A stretch of 64,000 nucleotides of DNA from Ferrovibrio terrae_A. Lineage in GTDB: Bacteria > Pseudomonadota > Alphaproteobacteria > Ferrovibrionales > Ferrovibrionaceae. The stretch covers positions 1-64,000 of the forward strand of contig NZ_CALSAN010000008.1 in assembly GCF_943372915.1 (NCBI RefSeq), read 5' to 3'. Position 1 is the first letter of the stretch; every line of letters begins with the position of its first letter. Positions 1 through 8,275 of the stretch are shown piece after piece. The notes below the pieces were generated by a model. That model made no database searches. It was not told the origin of the DNA and worked only from the letters and a program-made list of their open reading frames with translations. Position numbers and translations under genes: made by a program.

Positions 1-96
1 CACGCCCTTGCGCGGCGGCTTTGCCGCCACCGGTCCGCCATCGTGGAAAACATCCTCGGTGATACAGACGATCTTGCGCACTTCGACCAGACTCAT
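1..96 (-). CDS. Amino-acid-synthesis-family protein (PF06684-like), N-terminal 32 codons only
   Basis: Only the first 32 codons are in the window; the gene runs off the left edge. The translation begins MSLVEVRKIVCITEDVFHDG, which I recognise as the start of the amino acid synthesis family (PF06684), small proteins of unproven reaction. The ATG lies 5 bp after the stop of the upstream UPF0280 gene, so it is the last visible gene of the molybdenum hydroxylase operon. A pathway role can only be inferred from that company. Family assignment from so short a piece is tentative. Confidence 0.6.
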   Translation of the reverse strand, partial: MSLVEVRKIVCITEDVFHDGGPVAAKPPRKGV

Positions 97-101
97 ATCC
101 C

Positions 102-989
102 TCACCCCAACGCTTTCTGTGTACTGCCGAGCAGCATCTCGCCACCCACCGTTCTGGTCTCGCCCTGCAGCGACAGGAATGCCGCCTGAACCAGGCCGTT
201 GCGGCGCAAATCTTGCGCGCGCGCTACGCCGGACGACAAGGCCTGCTGGATGGCAATAATCGGTAGTGCACCTACGGATACCGTCACCGGCAGTGCACCC
301 AGATCGCTGTCGTCACGCAATGCGTGTGCCGGCTGCCGGCGAATCATCTCATGCTCCACGGTCACCGCATTGGCGATGATGGTGGCCGCTGCATCGGCCT
401 GCGCTGCCGTTTCGGCCAGAACAGTGACCGCATCGGCAATGCCGAGCGAGAACGAGCGGCCACGCCAGCCCGAAGTGGCGATGCCGCGCGAAGGCTGTGC
501 GGCATTCAGCGTGGCAATCGCATCCAGATGCGGCAGGTCGGGATTGCAGACTACGGCGGCGCGCAGGGTCTCGCCGGGTGTGAGATGGAAAGCGATATCG
601 CCACCATTGTTTACATAAGCTTTTGTCAGCTGCGTGCCGGCCTGCATCGCGGCCAGCACTTCATCCGCCACCGATCCGGCCACGGCCGCCATCGGGGTGA
701 TGAAGACGGCACGGTGCGGCCAGCAGGCCGCCGCCATGCGGCGGGCCACCGGGCCGCGGAACAGCGGATGCGCCCCGCCCAGCGGCCGACGCAGATCGGG
801 CAGCTCAGCCACCAGCGTGGCGAGGATATCCTGGAAGCGCGCCACCGACTGGTCATAGGCCCGCGCGACATCCGCTTTTGCGCCAAAGGCTTCGATCACC
901 AGGTCGATCGGGCCATGCTGCAGATGCAGGCGCCGTGAGGCGCCATCGCGGCCAACCAGCCAGGCTGCTGTGGGCTGCGTGCTGCTCAC
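102..989 (-). CDS. UPF0280 family ApbE-like protein (putative flavin transferase fold)
   Basis: A 295-residue cytoplasmic protein without a signal peptide. ApbE-fold hallmarks are visible: FITPMAAVAGSVAD near residues 97-110, NNGGDI at 127-132, and a later TSGWRG...ADAVTV block near 180-210 resembling the ApbE Mg/FAD-binding region. Classical ApbE proteins move FMN from FAD to a Thr in target proteins; the UPF0280 branch is of unproven function. The start is GTG, and its GTGA overlaps the stop of the 6-hydroxynicotinate-reductase-like gene, so the two are translationally coupled. I infer a maturation role for a flavoprotein of the same operon, possibly that reductase. Confidence 0.8.
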   Translation of the reverse strand: MSSTQPTAAWLVGRDGASRRLHLQHGPIDLVIEAFGAKADVARAYDQSVARFQDILATLVAELPDLRRPLGGAHPLFRGPVARRMAAACWPHRAVFITPMAAVAGSVADEVLAAMQAGTQLTKAYVNNGGDIAFHLTPGETLRAAVVCNPDLPHLDAIATLNAAQPSRGIATSGWRGRSFSLGIADAVTVLAETAAQADAAATIIANAVTVEHEMIRRQPAHALRDDSDLGALPVTVSVGALPIIAIQQALSSGVARAQDLRRNGLVQAAFLSLQGETRTVGGEMLLGSTQKALG

Positions 990-2488
990 GGCTGCTCCTC
1001 GGCCGTCGGACGCGAGATCGGCCAGGGATTGTCGTCGCGCCAGGCCTGCTTGCTCAGACGGCCGGTCTGCAGCACGTCGTCAAGCTGCACCACGTAATCC
1101 ATATGGCCGCCGAGTGCGGCATAGTCGTCGCGCCGCAGGGTGAATTCGATGGGGGCAACCAGCGCCGGCGTCGGCACATAGCCAAAGGAATTGTCGGGCA
1201 TGCGCGCCACATCCACCATGTAGGTGATGCCGCCGCCGGGCCAGACATAGACCGGCGCGCCACCAGAGGTGACGCGGGTAAGGCGATCCTTCACCGACAG
1301 CGTCAGCCGCACCGGGTTTTCGGTGACGCCCGCGCGCAGGCTGCCGCCAGCGCCGGCCATGAACAGCACGGTGCAGAGCGAGGGCTCGCAATTCTCGGCA
1401 ATGCGGTCGACCACGACACGCACCGGGGCCGGCATCTCGGCCGGCTGCGGCTTCAGTTGGTCGTCCAGCACATACCAGGCGCTGTGTTCACCGGTGGTGG
1501 AGACCATCAGCAGCTTCATGCCCGGCCAGGCGGCCTTGGCATCGATACTCTCGATGATGTCGAGCGGATCGGACACATTGGTGCCGCCCCAGCCCAGGCC
1601 CGGCTCGGCCACCTGGAAATAACGGCCCGGCGTGGATTTGCGGCCACGCACGCGGATGCCGGCCAGCGGCATGTCGAGGAAGCGGCCAGCCTGGTGCTCG
1701 CTCAGCACGCCGGTGATGTGGTCGTCCACCACGATCACCTCGTCGGCATGGCCGAGCCACTGCTTGGCGAAGATGCCGATGGTGGCCGAGCCGCAGCCGA
1801 CACGCATGCGCGCTTCCGGCGTGCCGTTCACGATGGGCGGCCGGTTGGCCTGGATGGTGACTTCGGCGCCACCATCGATCTGCACGGTGACAGCCTGCTT
1901 GTTGCACAGCGCCAGCAGCGCGTCGCAGGTGACGATGCCTTCCTTCTTGCTGCCGCCAGTCAGGTGATGCACGCCACCGAGCGAGAGCATCTGCGAGCCG
2001 TATTCCGCCGTGGTGACATGGCCGATCGCCTCGCCGTTCACGCGCACGGCGGCCTGTTCCGGACCGAGATGGCGATCGGTGTCGATCTTCACCTTGACGC
2101 CGCAGTAGCTGAAGATGCCTTCGGTGACGACCGTGACCATATCGACGCCGTCATGCTGCGACGACACGATGAAGGGCGCCGGCTTGTAATCGGGATAGGT
2201 GGTGCCGGCGCCGATGCCGGTGACGAACATGGGCGACAGTGCAACAGGCGGCGGGGCTGCCACGCTGCCATTCCAGCCTTCGGAGCCGGAGAGAAACGGC
2301 ACCACGGCCCCTTCGGAAGCCGCGCGTTCGGTAATGACCAGTGGATCGACGCGGGTGAGCACGCCCTCGACATTGGCATAGCGGTCGCAGGCGCCGGCCT
2401 TGCCGGGACGGATGCGGCACAGCACCGGACAGGCATCGCAGCGAACGACGTCATCCTTCGGAGCGGTGGTGGCGACAGCGTGGCTCAT
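986..2488 (-). CDS. 6-hydroxynicotinate reductase-like iron-sulfur protein
   Basis: A 500-residue protein. The N-terminus carries a ferredoxin-like cluster C17-x2-C20-x3-C24-x9-C34 within RCDACPVLCRIRPG, fitting a 4Fe-4S centre. The rest resembles the family annotated as 6-hydroxynicotinate reductase after the Eubacterium barkeri nicotinate fermentation enzyme, which reduces 6-hydroxynicotinate to the 1,4,5,6-tetrahydro product. A conserved-looking GCGSATIG segment (residues 231-238) could be a flavin attachment or phosphate-binding loop. The start at 2488 is chosen because a strong GGGGAGGGAC ribosome site precedes it; longer frames upstream run into the XDH gene. It is 16 bp downstream of that gene and overlaps the UPF0280 gene by 4 bp. 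The substrate in this organism is unproven. Confidence 0.75.
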   Translation of the reverse strand: MSHAVATTAPKDDVVRCDACPVLCRIRPGKAGACDRYANVEGVLTRVDPLVITERAASEGAVVPFLSGSEGWNGSVAAPPPVALSPMFVTGIGAGTTYPDYKPAPFIVSSQHDGVDMVTVVTEGIFSYCGVKVKIDTDRHLGPEQAAVRVNGEAIGHVTTAEYGSQMLSLGGVHHLTGGSKKEGIVTCDALLALCNKQAVTVQIDGGAEVTIQANRPPIVNGTPEARMRVGCGSATIGIFAKQWLGHADEVIVVDDHITGVLSEHQAGRFLDMPLAGIRVRGRKSTPGRYFQVAEPGLGWGGTNVSDPLDIIESIDAKAAWPGMKLLMVSTTGEHSAWYVLDDQLKPQPAEMPAPVRVVVDRIAENCEPSLCTVLFMAGAGGSLRAGVTENPVRLTLSVKDRLTRVTSGGAPVYVWPGGGITYMVDVARMPDNSFGYVPTPALVAPIEFTLRRDDYAALGGHMDYVVQLDDVLQTGRLSKQAWRDDNPWPISRPTAEEQP

Positions 2489-2504
2489 GCGTCCCTCCCC
2501 TGTC

Positions 2505-5231
2505 CTATTCCGCGGCCAGCGGCACGTCTTTGAGCGCCGCATGCAGGCGATGCGGCAGCACCGGCACTTCGGTGACGCGCACGCCGGTGGCATGGCGGAT
2601 CGCACCCAGGATCGCCGGCGCGGTCGGCACCAGGCCCGGCTCGCCCACACCCTTGGCGCCAAACGGCCCGAGCGGTTCGGCATCCTCGATCATGATCACA
2701 TCGATCTCGGGCACATCGCCCACGGTCGGGATCAGATAGTCATGCAGGTTTTCGGTGCGGCCCGGCAGGTATTCTTCCATCAGCGCCAGGCCCAGCCCCT
2801 GCGCGATGCCGCCATGGATCTGGCCTTCCACCTGCGTCGGGTTCACCGCCCGGCCCACGTCATGGGCGGCGATGATTTTCTTCACCTTCACCTTGCCCAG
2901 CTCGGTATCGACTTCGACCAGCGCCATCTGCGCGGCAAAGCCATAAGTGGCATAGGGCACGCCCTGGCCATTGGCATCCAGCATGGTGGTGGGCGGATCG
3001 AAGCGGCCCTCGCCCAGCAGCACATCGCCATCCAGGTTCAGCCGCGGCAGGCTGGCAAGATCGATGCGGCGCACCGCGCCGCCGTCGTCCACGGTCAGCA
3101 CCGCACCATCGAAGTTGAGTGTCGCGCCATCGCCGGCATTGGCCAGCCGCAGAATCTGCGCCCGCAGATCGCGGGCAGCGATTTCGGTGGCCTTGCCTGA
3201 AACAAAGGTCTGGCGCGAGGCCGAGGTCTTGCCGGCATCCTGGGTGCGGTCGGTATCGCCCATCACATAGTCGATACGATCCATGCTGACACCCAGCGCA
3301 TCGGCCACGATCTGCACGAAGATGGTGTTCGAACCCTGCCCGATATCGACGGCGCCGTTATAGAAAAACACCCGGCCATCGGCACGCAGGCTGATCCGCA
3401 TGGTGGAGGGATTGGAAATCGAGGTATTGCCTAGGCCATACCACATGCAGCCAATGCCGAGGCCGCGACGCAGGGTCTTGCGACGGGCATTGAAGGCTTC
3501 GACATCGGCGCTCATCGCCTGCCAGTGCGGCCGCAGCGCGGCAATGCAGTCGGCCAGGCCGGCGGAATGTTCCAGTTTCTGGCTGGTCGCCGTCAGATCG
3601 CCGGCGCGGATCGCGTTGATGAAGCGCATTTCCAGACGATCGATGCCGAGTTTGGCGGCCAGATCATCCATCAGGGTTTCATGGGCAATGGCGGCCTGCG
3701 GCACGCCAAAGCCGCGGAAGGCACCCGACGGCGGCGCATTGGTGAACAATGCGCGGCTGCGGTTCTTCACATGCGGCACATGATACGGCCCGCTGGCATG
3801 CACCGGCACGCGGTTGGCCACGGTGGGGCCCCAGCTGGCATAGGCGCCGGTATCGAAATCGGCATGGGTTTCCACCGCCACCAGGCGGCCATTCTTGGCC
3901 GCCGCGAATTTCGCCTGGATGCGCGCCGGATGCCGCTTGGTGCTGGAGGCCATGCTTTCCGGCCGCGTGTAGACGCAGGCGACCGGCTTATCCAGATTCC
4001 AGGCCGCCAGTGCGATCAGCGGCTGCACCGAAACATCCAGCTTGCCACCGAACCCGCCGCCGCAGGCGGTCGGCACGATGCGCACGCGGTCGGGCGGCAG
4101 CTGCATGACACTGGCCACCTCGTCGCGGTCCATATAGGGCGCCTGGGTGGAGGCATGGATTTCAATGCGGTCGCCGATGCGCAGGGCCCAGCCGGCTTCC
4201 GGTTCGATATAGGCATGCTCGACAAAGCAAGTCTGGAACAGGCCCTCGGCGGTGGCGGCGGCTTCGGCAAAGCCCTGCGCCACATCGCCCTTGGTGACAT
4301 TGCCGCGGATCAGCACATTCTCCGGCTTGCCGGCCTGCACCAGCGGCGCGCCCGGCGCCGCTGCGGCGATCACGCCACTGACCGGCTCTTCCGGCACATA
4401 GCGGATCGGCAGGTCTTCGGGCTTCACGGCCTCGACCGCCGCGCGCGGACCGACCAGCGCGACCACCGCCTCGCCGCGATAGCGCACCAGGCCGTCGGCC
4501 AGCACCGGCTGGTCCTTGTCATCGAAAATGGCAAAGCCGTTGCGCGGCACATCGGCTGCCGTGAACACGCGCACCAGGCCGTATTTGCGCATCACATCGG
4601 AGAAATCGCCCAGTGTGAAGGTGGCGCGGGCATGCGGGCTGCGGATCGCGCGCAGCCACAGCGCATCATGCGGGATGTAGTCGGCGCCGTATTTTTCGGT
4701 GCCTTCCACTTTCGCAACACCATCGACCTTCAGGCTGCGCGCACCCACGGCGGCGCCAATGTCAGGCGATGCCGGCAGTTCCGGCGTGCGGGTGGCATCC
4801 AGCACGGCTTCGACGATCTTGCGATAGCCGGTGCAGCGGCACAGCACACCGCCGATGGCATCCATCACCTGCTGTTCATCAGGCTTGGACACTTCGGCCA
4901 GCAGATCGGTGGCGGCCATCAGCATGCCCGGCGTGCAGATGCCGCATTGCGCCGCGCCATGCTTGAGGAAAGCGCTCTGCAGGCGCGACAGCGCGCCATG
5001 GGCCTTAAGTCCCTCGACGGTGACCACCGGCCGGCCGGCGGCCTGGCCCACGGCGGTGAGGCAGGCGCAGACCTGGCGACCATCCAGCATCACCGTACAG
5101 GCCCCGCAATCGCCGGCATTGCAGCCGACCTTGGTGCCGGTGAGGCCGAGATCATCGCGCAGCACATCGCTCAGGCGTTTGGCCGGCGAGCCCTGATAGG
5201 TATGCGGTTTGCCGTTGACGATCAGCCGCAT
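2505..5231 (-). CDS. Xanthine dehydrogenase family fused 2Fe-2S/molybdopterin-binding subunit
   Basis: A 908-residue molybdenum hydroxylase. Residues 1-150 hold two 2Fe-2S domains: a plant-type cluster (CNAGDCGAC...C) and the helical cluster (QCGIC ... CRCTG). From about residue 165 the Ald_Xan_dh_C and molybdopterin domains follow, with GGGFGGK, AFRGFG and the C-terminal GVGEPG motif carrying the base Glu. Such enzymes insert water-derived oxygen into N-heterocycles or aldehydes using Moco. The fused layout matches Mop-type aldehyde oxidoreductases, but here a separate FAD subunit is encoded 4 bp upstream, so the complex should be an FAD-containing dehydrogenase. The ribosome site AAGGGGAA lies in the end of the FAD subunit gene. 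With the 6-hydroxynicotinate-reductase-like gene downstream, a nicotinate-type ring hydroxylation is my best guess. Confidence 0.93.
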   Translation of the reverse strand: MRLIVNGKPHTYQGSPAKRLSDVLRDDLGLTGTKVGCNAGDCGACTVMLDGRQVCACLTAVGQAAGRPVVTVEGLKAHGALSRLQSAFLKHGAAQCGICTPGMLMAATDLLAEVSKPDEQQVMDAIGGVLCRCTGYRKIVEAVLDATRTPELPASPDIGAAVGARSLKVDGVAKVEGTEKYGADYIPHDALWLRAIRSPHARATFTLGDFSDVMRKYGLVRVFTAADVPRNGFAIFDDKDQPVLADGLVRYRGEAVVALVGPRAAVEAVKPEDLPIRYVPEEPVSGVIAAAAPGAPLVQAGKPENVLIRGNVTKGDVAQGFAEAAATAEGLFQTCFVEHAYIEPEAGWALRIGDRIEIHASTQAPYMDRDEVASVMQLPPDRVRIVPTACGGGFGGKLDVSVQPLIALAAWNLDKPVACVYTRPESMASSTKRHPARIQAKFAAAKNGRLVAVETHADFDTGAYASWGPTVANRVPVHASGPYHVPHVKNRSRALFTNAPPSGAFRGFGVPQAAIAHETLMDDLAAKLGIDRLEMRFINAIRAGDLTATSQKLEHSAGLADCIAALRPHWQAMSADVEAFNARRKTLRRGLGIGCMWYGLGNTSISNPSTMRISLRADGRVFFYNGAVDIGQGSNTIFVQIVADALGVSMDRIDYVMGDTDRTQDAGKTSASRQTFVSGKATEIAARDLRAQILRLANAGDGATLNFDGAVLTVDDGGAVRRIDLASLPRLNLDGDVLLGEGRFDPPTTMLDANGQGVPYATYGFAAQMALVEVDTELGKVKVKKIIAAHDVGRAVNPTQVEGQIHGGIAQGLGLALMEEYLPGRTENLHDYLIPTVGDVPEIDVIMIEDAEPLGPFGAKGVGEPGLVPTAPAILGAIRHATGVRVTEVPVLPHRLHAALKDVPLAAE

Positions 5232-5235
5232 GCCG

Positions 5236-6096
5236 TCAGTTCCCCTTCTGCTTGGTCAGTGTGGTCAGCGCGCGGCGGACCAGGATTTCTGCCGCCTCGC
5301 GGCGATACCCGGCACTGGCGCGGATATCGTCAATCGGGCTCAGGCCATCGAAATGCGAGCGTTCGACGCGATTGGCCAGGGCGACATTGAACCGGCGGCC
5401 GATCAGTTCGGCCTCCAGATACGGCAGGCGCTGGGCGACCGCGGAGCAGGCGCCGACGGCGACGCTGGCCGCCGAAATCACGTTGTTCTCGACCTCCACC
5501 ACCACCGCAACCATGGCAATCGAGATCACCAGATATTCGCGCGCGCCAAGCTTGAGGAAGATGCTGTGCGCGTCTTTTTTCGGTTTCGGCACCAGAATAG
5601 CCGAGACCAGCTCGCCGGGCTTCAGCACGGTGCGGCGGTTGCCGGTGATGAAATCGCACAAGCCCAGCTCGCGCTTGCCGCTTGCGGCAGAGATTTCCAC
5701 CCGCGCCCGCATGGCCAGCAGCGGCGGCACGCTGTCGGCGGCCGGCGAGGCATTGCACAGATTGCCGGCCACGGTGGCGGCATTCTGGATCTGCACGCCG
5801 CCGATGGCGCGGGCCGCAGTGCGCAGCGCATCGAACAGCGGCGGCAGGTCGGCGGCAACCAGATCGCTCCAGGTGGTGGTGGCGCCAATGCGCCAGCCGT
5901 CAGCGGTTTCGCTGATTCCGCGTAGGTCGGGGATGCCGGTCAGATCGAGGATATCGTCATCGACGGCACGGCCGACGCGCACCGGGTAGAAATCCGTGCC
6001 ACCCGCCAGGATCACCGGTGCGGCGACATTCTGATTGGCGGCGCTCAGATGATCGAGCGCTTCGGCCAGACTCGTTGGACGCACATAAGACGCCAT
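5236..6096 (-). CDS. Xanthine dehydrogenase family FAD-binding subunit
   Basis: A 286-residue FAD_binding_5 / CO-dehydrogenase flavoprotein C-terminal protein. It shows the FAD pyrophosphate loop AGGTDFYP and the second FAD motif TVAGNLCNASPAAD. It passes electrons from the 2Fe-2S centres of the partner subunit to NAD or another acceptor. The start at 6096 (MASYVRPTSL) is chosen over an in-frame codon 72 bp upstream because GGAGGGGAGG precedes it and the family begins this way. It is the first gene of the operon; the 174-bp gap to the MarR gene should contain the promoter, but I see no convincing -10/-35 pair there. Confidence 0.93.
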   Translation of the reverse strand: MASYVRPTSLAEALDHLSAANQNVAAPVILAGGTDFYPVRVGRAVDDDILDLTGIPDLRGISETADGWRIGATTTWSDLVAADLPPLFDALRTAARAIGGVQIQNAATVAGNLCNASPAADSVPPLLAMRARVEISAASGKRELGLCDFITGNRRTVLKPGELVSAILVPKPKKDAHSIFLKLGAREYLVISIAMVAVVVEVENNVISAASVAVGACSAVAQRLPYLEAELIGRRFNVALANRVERSHFDGLSPIDDIRASAGYRREAAEILVRRALTTLTKQKGN

Positions 6097-6270
6097 CGGT
6101 GTTGGGGCCTCCCCTCCGGCATCCGACCGTATCGCCCACCCCCGCAGGCCGATATCGTTCGTACGCATATGATGCTGCGTTGCTGCCTCGAAAGAGTCAA
6201 CGTCAAAATGTAGGCAGTCACTGCGCAGGAATGCGGCAGCGCAACAGAGCGCTGAAAGGTCGCGAAAAGC

Positions 6271-6756
6271 TCAGGTCAGGCGCTTGAGCAGCGCGACAAA
6301 CTGCTGCTGTTCGGCCGCCGTCAGCGGGTCGAGCGTGGCTTTGCTCACCTTCGGCCCGTTGTTCAGCAGGCGTCCGACCAGATCGCGGCCTGCTGCAGTG
6401 AGGCTGAGGCAGCGGCGACGCTTGTCGTTCTTGTCGGGCCGGTGGGAGATCAGCTTGCGCAGGGTCAGGCGGCGGATCACGCCCTGGATGGTGGCCGGGT
6501 CCATCGCGGTGAGACGGCCCAGATGGTTCTGCGACAGTTCGCCCATCTGATACAGCTTCACCAGCGCGGCATATTGCGTGGTGGTCACCTGCTCGTCGCC
6601 GATCATGGCGATGAAAAGCGCAGTATGGCGCTGATGCGCCCGGCGGATCAGATGACCGACCTGGTCTTCCAGCACATAGCCGTCAGGCATAGCGGTCGGT
6701 TCAACCTTGATCTCCGGTTTCACATTCATGCGCTGCTCATTCCGCTGGATCGCCAC
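6271..6756 (-). CDS. MarR family transcriptional regulator
   Basis: A 161-residue winged-helix protein. The DNA-recognition helix region reads LTAMDPATIQGVIRRL and the wing RPDKNDKRRRCLSLTAAG, standard MarR signatures. The GTG start at 6756 has GGAG about 7 bases upstream; an ATG nine codons inside is an alternative with a weaker GGAA site. It sits directly upstream of, and in the same direction as, the molybdenum hydroxylase operon, so I infer it is that operon's local repressor. The nicotinate regulator NicR of Pseudomonas putida is also MarR-type, which is compatible with the proposed substrate class but is not proof. Confidence 0.88.
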   Translation of the reverse strand: MAIQRNEQRMNVKPEIKVEPTAMPDGYVLEDQVGHLIRRAHQRHTALFIAMIGDEQVTTTQYAALVKLYQMGELSQNHLGRLTAMDPATIQGVIRRLTLRKLISHRPDKNDKRRRCLSLTAAGRDLVGRLLNNGPKVSKATLDPLTAAEQQQFVALLKRLT

Positions 6757-6857
6757 TCACAGCTCCAACTTAGCCGGTTCACCGCATCGGGGCCAAGCCA
6801 TTCCGCAGCAGCCGCAATGCATACGCTGTGATATCGAGCCGCGACGGAACCGGCCGG

Positions 6858-7418
6858 TTACAAAACTTTCGTCGTGGCCTCGACGCCGCGCGAGACCACC
6901 GACAGCCCGCGCATCGTGGTCTCGACCACGGTGCAGGAACAGTAATCCGGCTGCATCACCACCATGCGTTCGTCATTCATGGCCGCGCTCATGGCAGCAT
7001 TGATGACCATGAAATGCGTGAAGATCACCGTGTCGCTGCGGCAGGACCGCAACATGCCGATCAGGCCCTCGCGCCAGGCGCGGATGATCGACGGTTGGGC
7101 GCTGTAACGCTGGTTGGCGATCTGCTGCAGCCAGGGGCCGCGCGCCTTGATGCCCTGTTCAGCAATCTCGGCCGGGGTGGGAATTTCAGAAAATGCAGCA
7201 CTGACCTCCGGCACCGATCCCCAGCGGTTGGCCAGCGGCAGGGCGGTTTCACGCGCCCGCTCCATCGGTGAAGTATAGATCGGCAGCGGCCCGAGCTTTT
7301 CCAACTCCAGCGCCAGATCGATCGCCGCCTCCTTGCCATCATCCGACAGGCTGGGATCTGGATCTTCATCGAACCGCGCCGCAGCCTTGGCGTGTCGCAC
7401 CAGGTAAATCCGGGACAT
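6858..7418 (-). CDS. Histidine phosphatase family protein
   Basis: A 186-residue protein of the phosphoglycerate-mutase-like histidine phosphatase superfamily. The catalytic RHA motif (R8-H9) lies in YLVRHAKAA and the second catalytic His in IFTHFMVI near the C-terminal third; Arg in MERARETA is the usual phosphate ligand. Length and the RHAK start resemble SixA-type small phosphatases, but the substrate cannot be read from sequence. It starts 15 bp after the MBL-fold hydrolase gene and is the last gene of a three-gene minus-strand unit (M20 amidohydrolase, MBL hydrolase, phosphatase). Confidence 0.88.
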   Translation of the reverse strand: MSRIYLVRHAKAAARFDEDPDPSLSDDGKEAAIDLALELEKLGPLPIYTSPMERARETALPLANRWGSVPEVSAAFSEIPTPAEIAEQGIKARGPWLQQIANQRYSAQPSIIRAWREGLIGMLRSCRSDTVIFTHFMVINAAMSAAMNDERMVVMQPDYCSCTVVETTMRGLSVVSRGVEATTKVL

Positions 7419-7433
7419 GTGTCCGCCCCCTCC

Positions 7434-8258
7434 CTACAATAAATTCACGCGCATATTCTCGCGTGCGACCATGGCGCCGGACCAAAGCTGTCTCGCTTCG
7501 GCTTCCAGCTCCTCCATGAACGGGTCCTCATGATCGGGATCATGGTGGAAAATCGCAAGCGTCTTCGCACCGGCGGCGCGGCAAAGCCGCACCCCCTCCT
7601 GCCAGGTCGAATGACCCCAGCCGACATGATCTTCGAATTCCGCATCGGTATAGGTGCTGTCGTAGATCACCAGATCGGCACCCTCGATCAGCCCCAGGAT
7701 ATTCTGGTCCGGCTGGCCCGGCGTGTGCTCGGTATCGGTCACATAGCACAAGGATTTACCGCCGTATTCAAAGCGATATCCGGTGGCGCCATCGGGATGG
7801 TTCAGCGCCGCAGTGCGCACCTTGATCTGGCCGCCCAGACTGAAGCTGTCACCGGCGCGAAAATCGACACTGTCGATCTGCGCCCCCATCTTTTCCAGCG
7901 GCACGGGGAAAAAAGGCTGTGCCATCTGCGACTGCAGTGCATTGCCGATGCCGCCCTTGTCTATCAGATGGCCGGCATGGATCGTGAACTGCCGATCCGC
8001 CTTGAAGGCCGGCGAAAAAAACGGGAAGCCGTTGATATGGTCCCAATGCGTATGCGACAGGAAGATATCGCCCCGCATCACGTTGCGTCGCAACAGCCAG
8101 TGGCCAAGATTGCGGATGCCGGTGCCCGCATCGAGGATGATGCTGCGGTTGCCGATCTTCAACTCGACGCACGACGTATTCCCGCCAAAACCGATATGGC
8201 GCGGCGATGGCGTTGCTATGCTGCCGCGGACGCCCCAGAACTTCACCTTGAAGCTCAT
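7434..8258 (-). CDS. MBL-fold metallo-hydrolase
   Basis: A 274-residue cytoplasmic metallo-beta-lactamase-fold protein. The metal-binding HTHWDH motif is at residues 69-74, preceded by LDAGTGIRNLG, and further ligands are in CYVTDTEHTP and IFHHDPDH. The N-terminus VKFWGVRGSIATP is typical of the PhnP/class-II phosphodiesterase-like branch acting on phosphodiesters or cyclic nucleotides. The substrate is not known. It is 17 bp from the M20 gene upstream and 15 bp from the phosphatase gene downstream, so all three are probably co-transcribed. Confidence 0.88.
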   Translation of the reverse strand: MSFKVKFWGVRGSIATPSPRHIGFGGNTSCVELKIGNRSIILDAGTGIRNLGHWLLRRNVMRGDIFLSHTHWDHINGFPFFSPAFKADRQFTIHAGHLIDKGGIGNALQSQMAQPFFPVPLEKMGAQIDSVDFRAGDSFSLGGQIKVRTAALNHPDGATGYRFEYGGKSLCYVTDTEHTPGQPDQNILGLIEGADLVIYDSTYTDAEFEDHVGWGHSTWQEGVRLCRAAGAKTLAIFHHDPDHEDPFMEELEAEARQLWSGAMVARENMRVNLL

Positions 8259-8275
8259 GCCGCGCCCTCTTTCCG

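Noticed and set aside
878..2533. Long plus-strand open frame opposite the 6-hydroxynicotinate-reductase-like gene
   Set aside because: Shadow of a GC3-biased gene; composition is repetitive and no domain or ribosome site supports it. The same applies to the frames opposite the XDH gene (3525-5390) and the YhdP-like gene (51683-53983).
6097..6270. Sigma-70 promoter for the molybdenum hydroxylase operon
   Set aside because: TTGACT and TTGACG occur on the minus strand (6200-6195 and 6206-6201) but no acceptable -10 lies 16-18 bases downstream of either.
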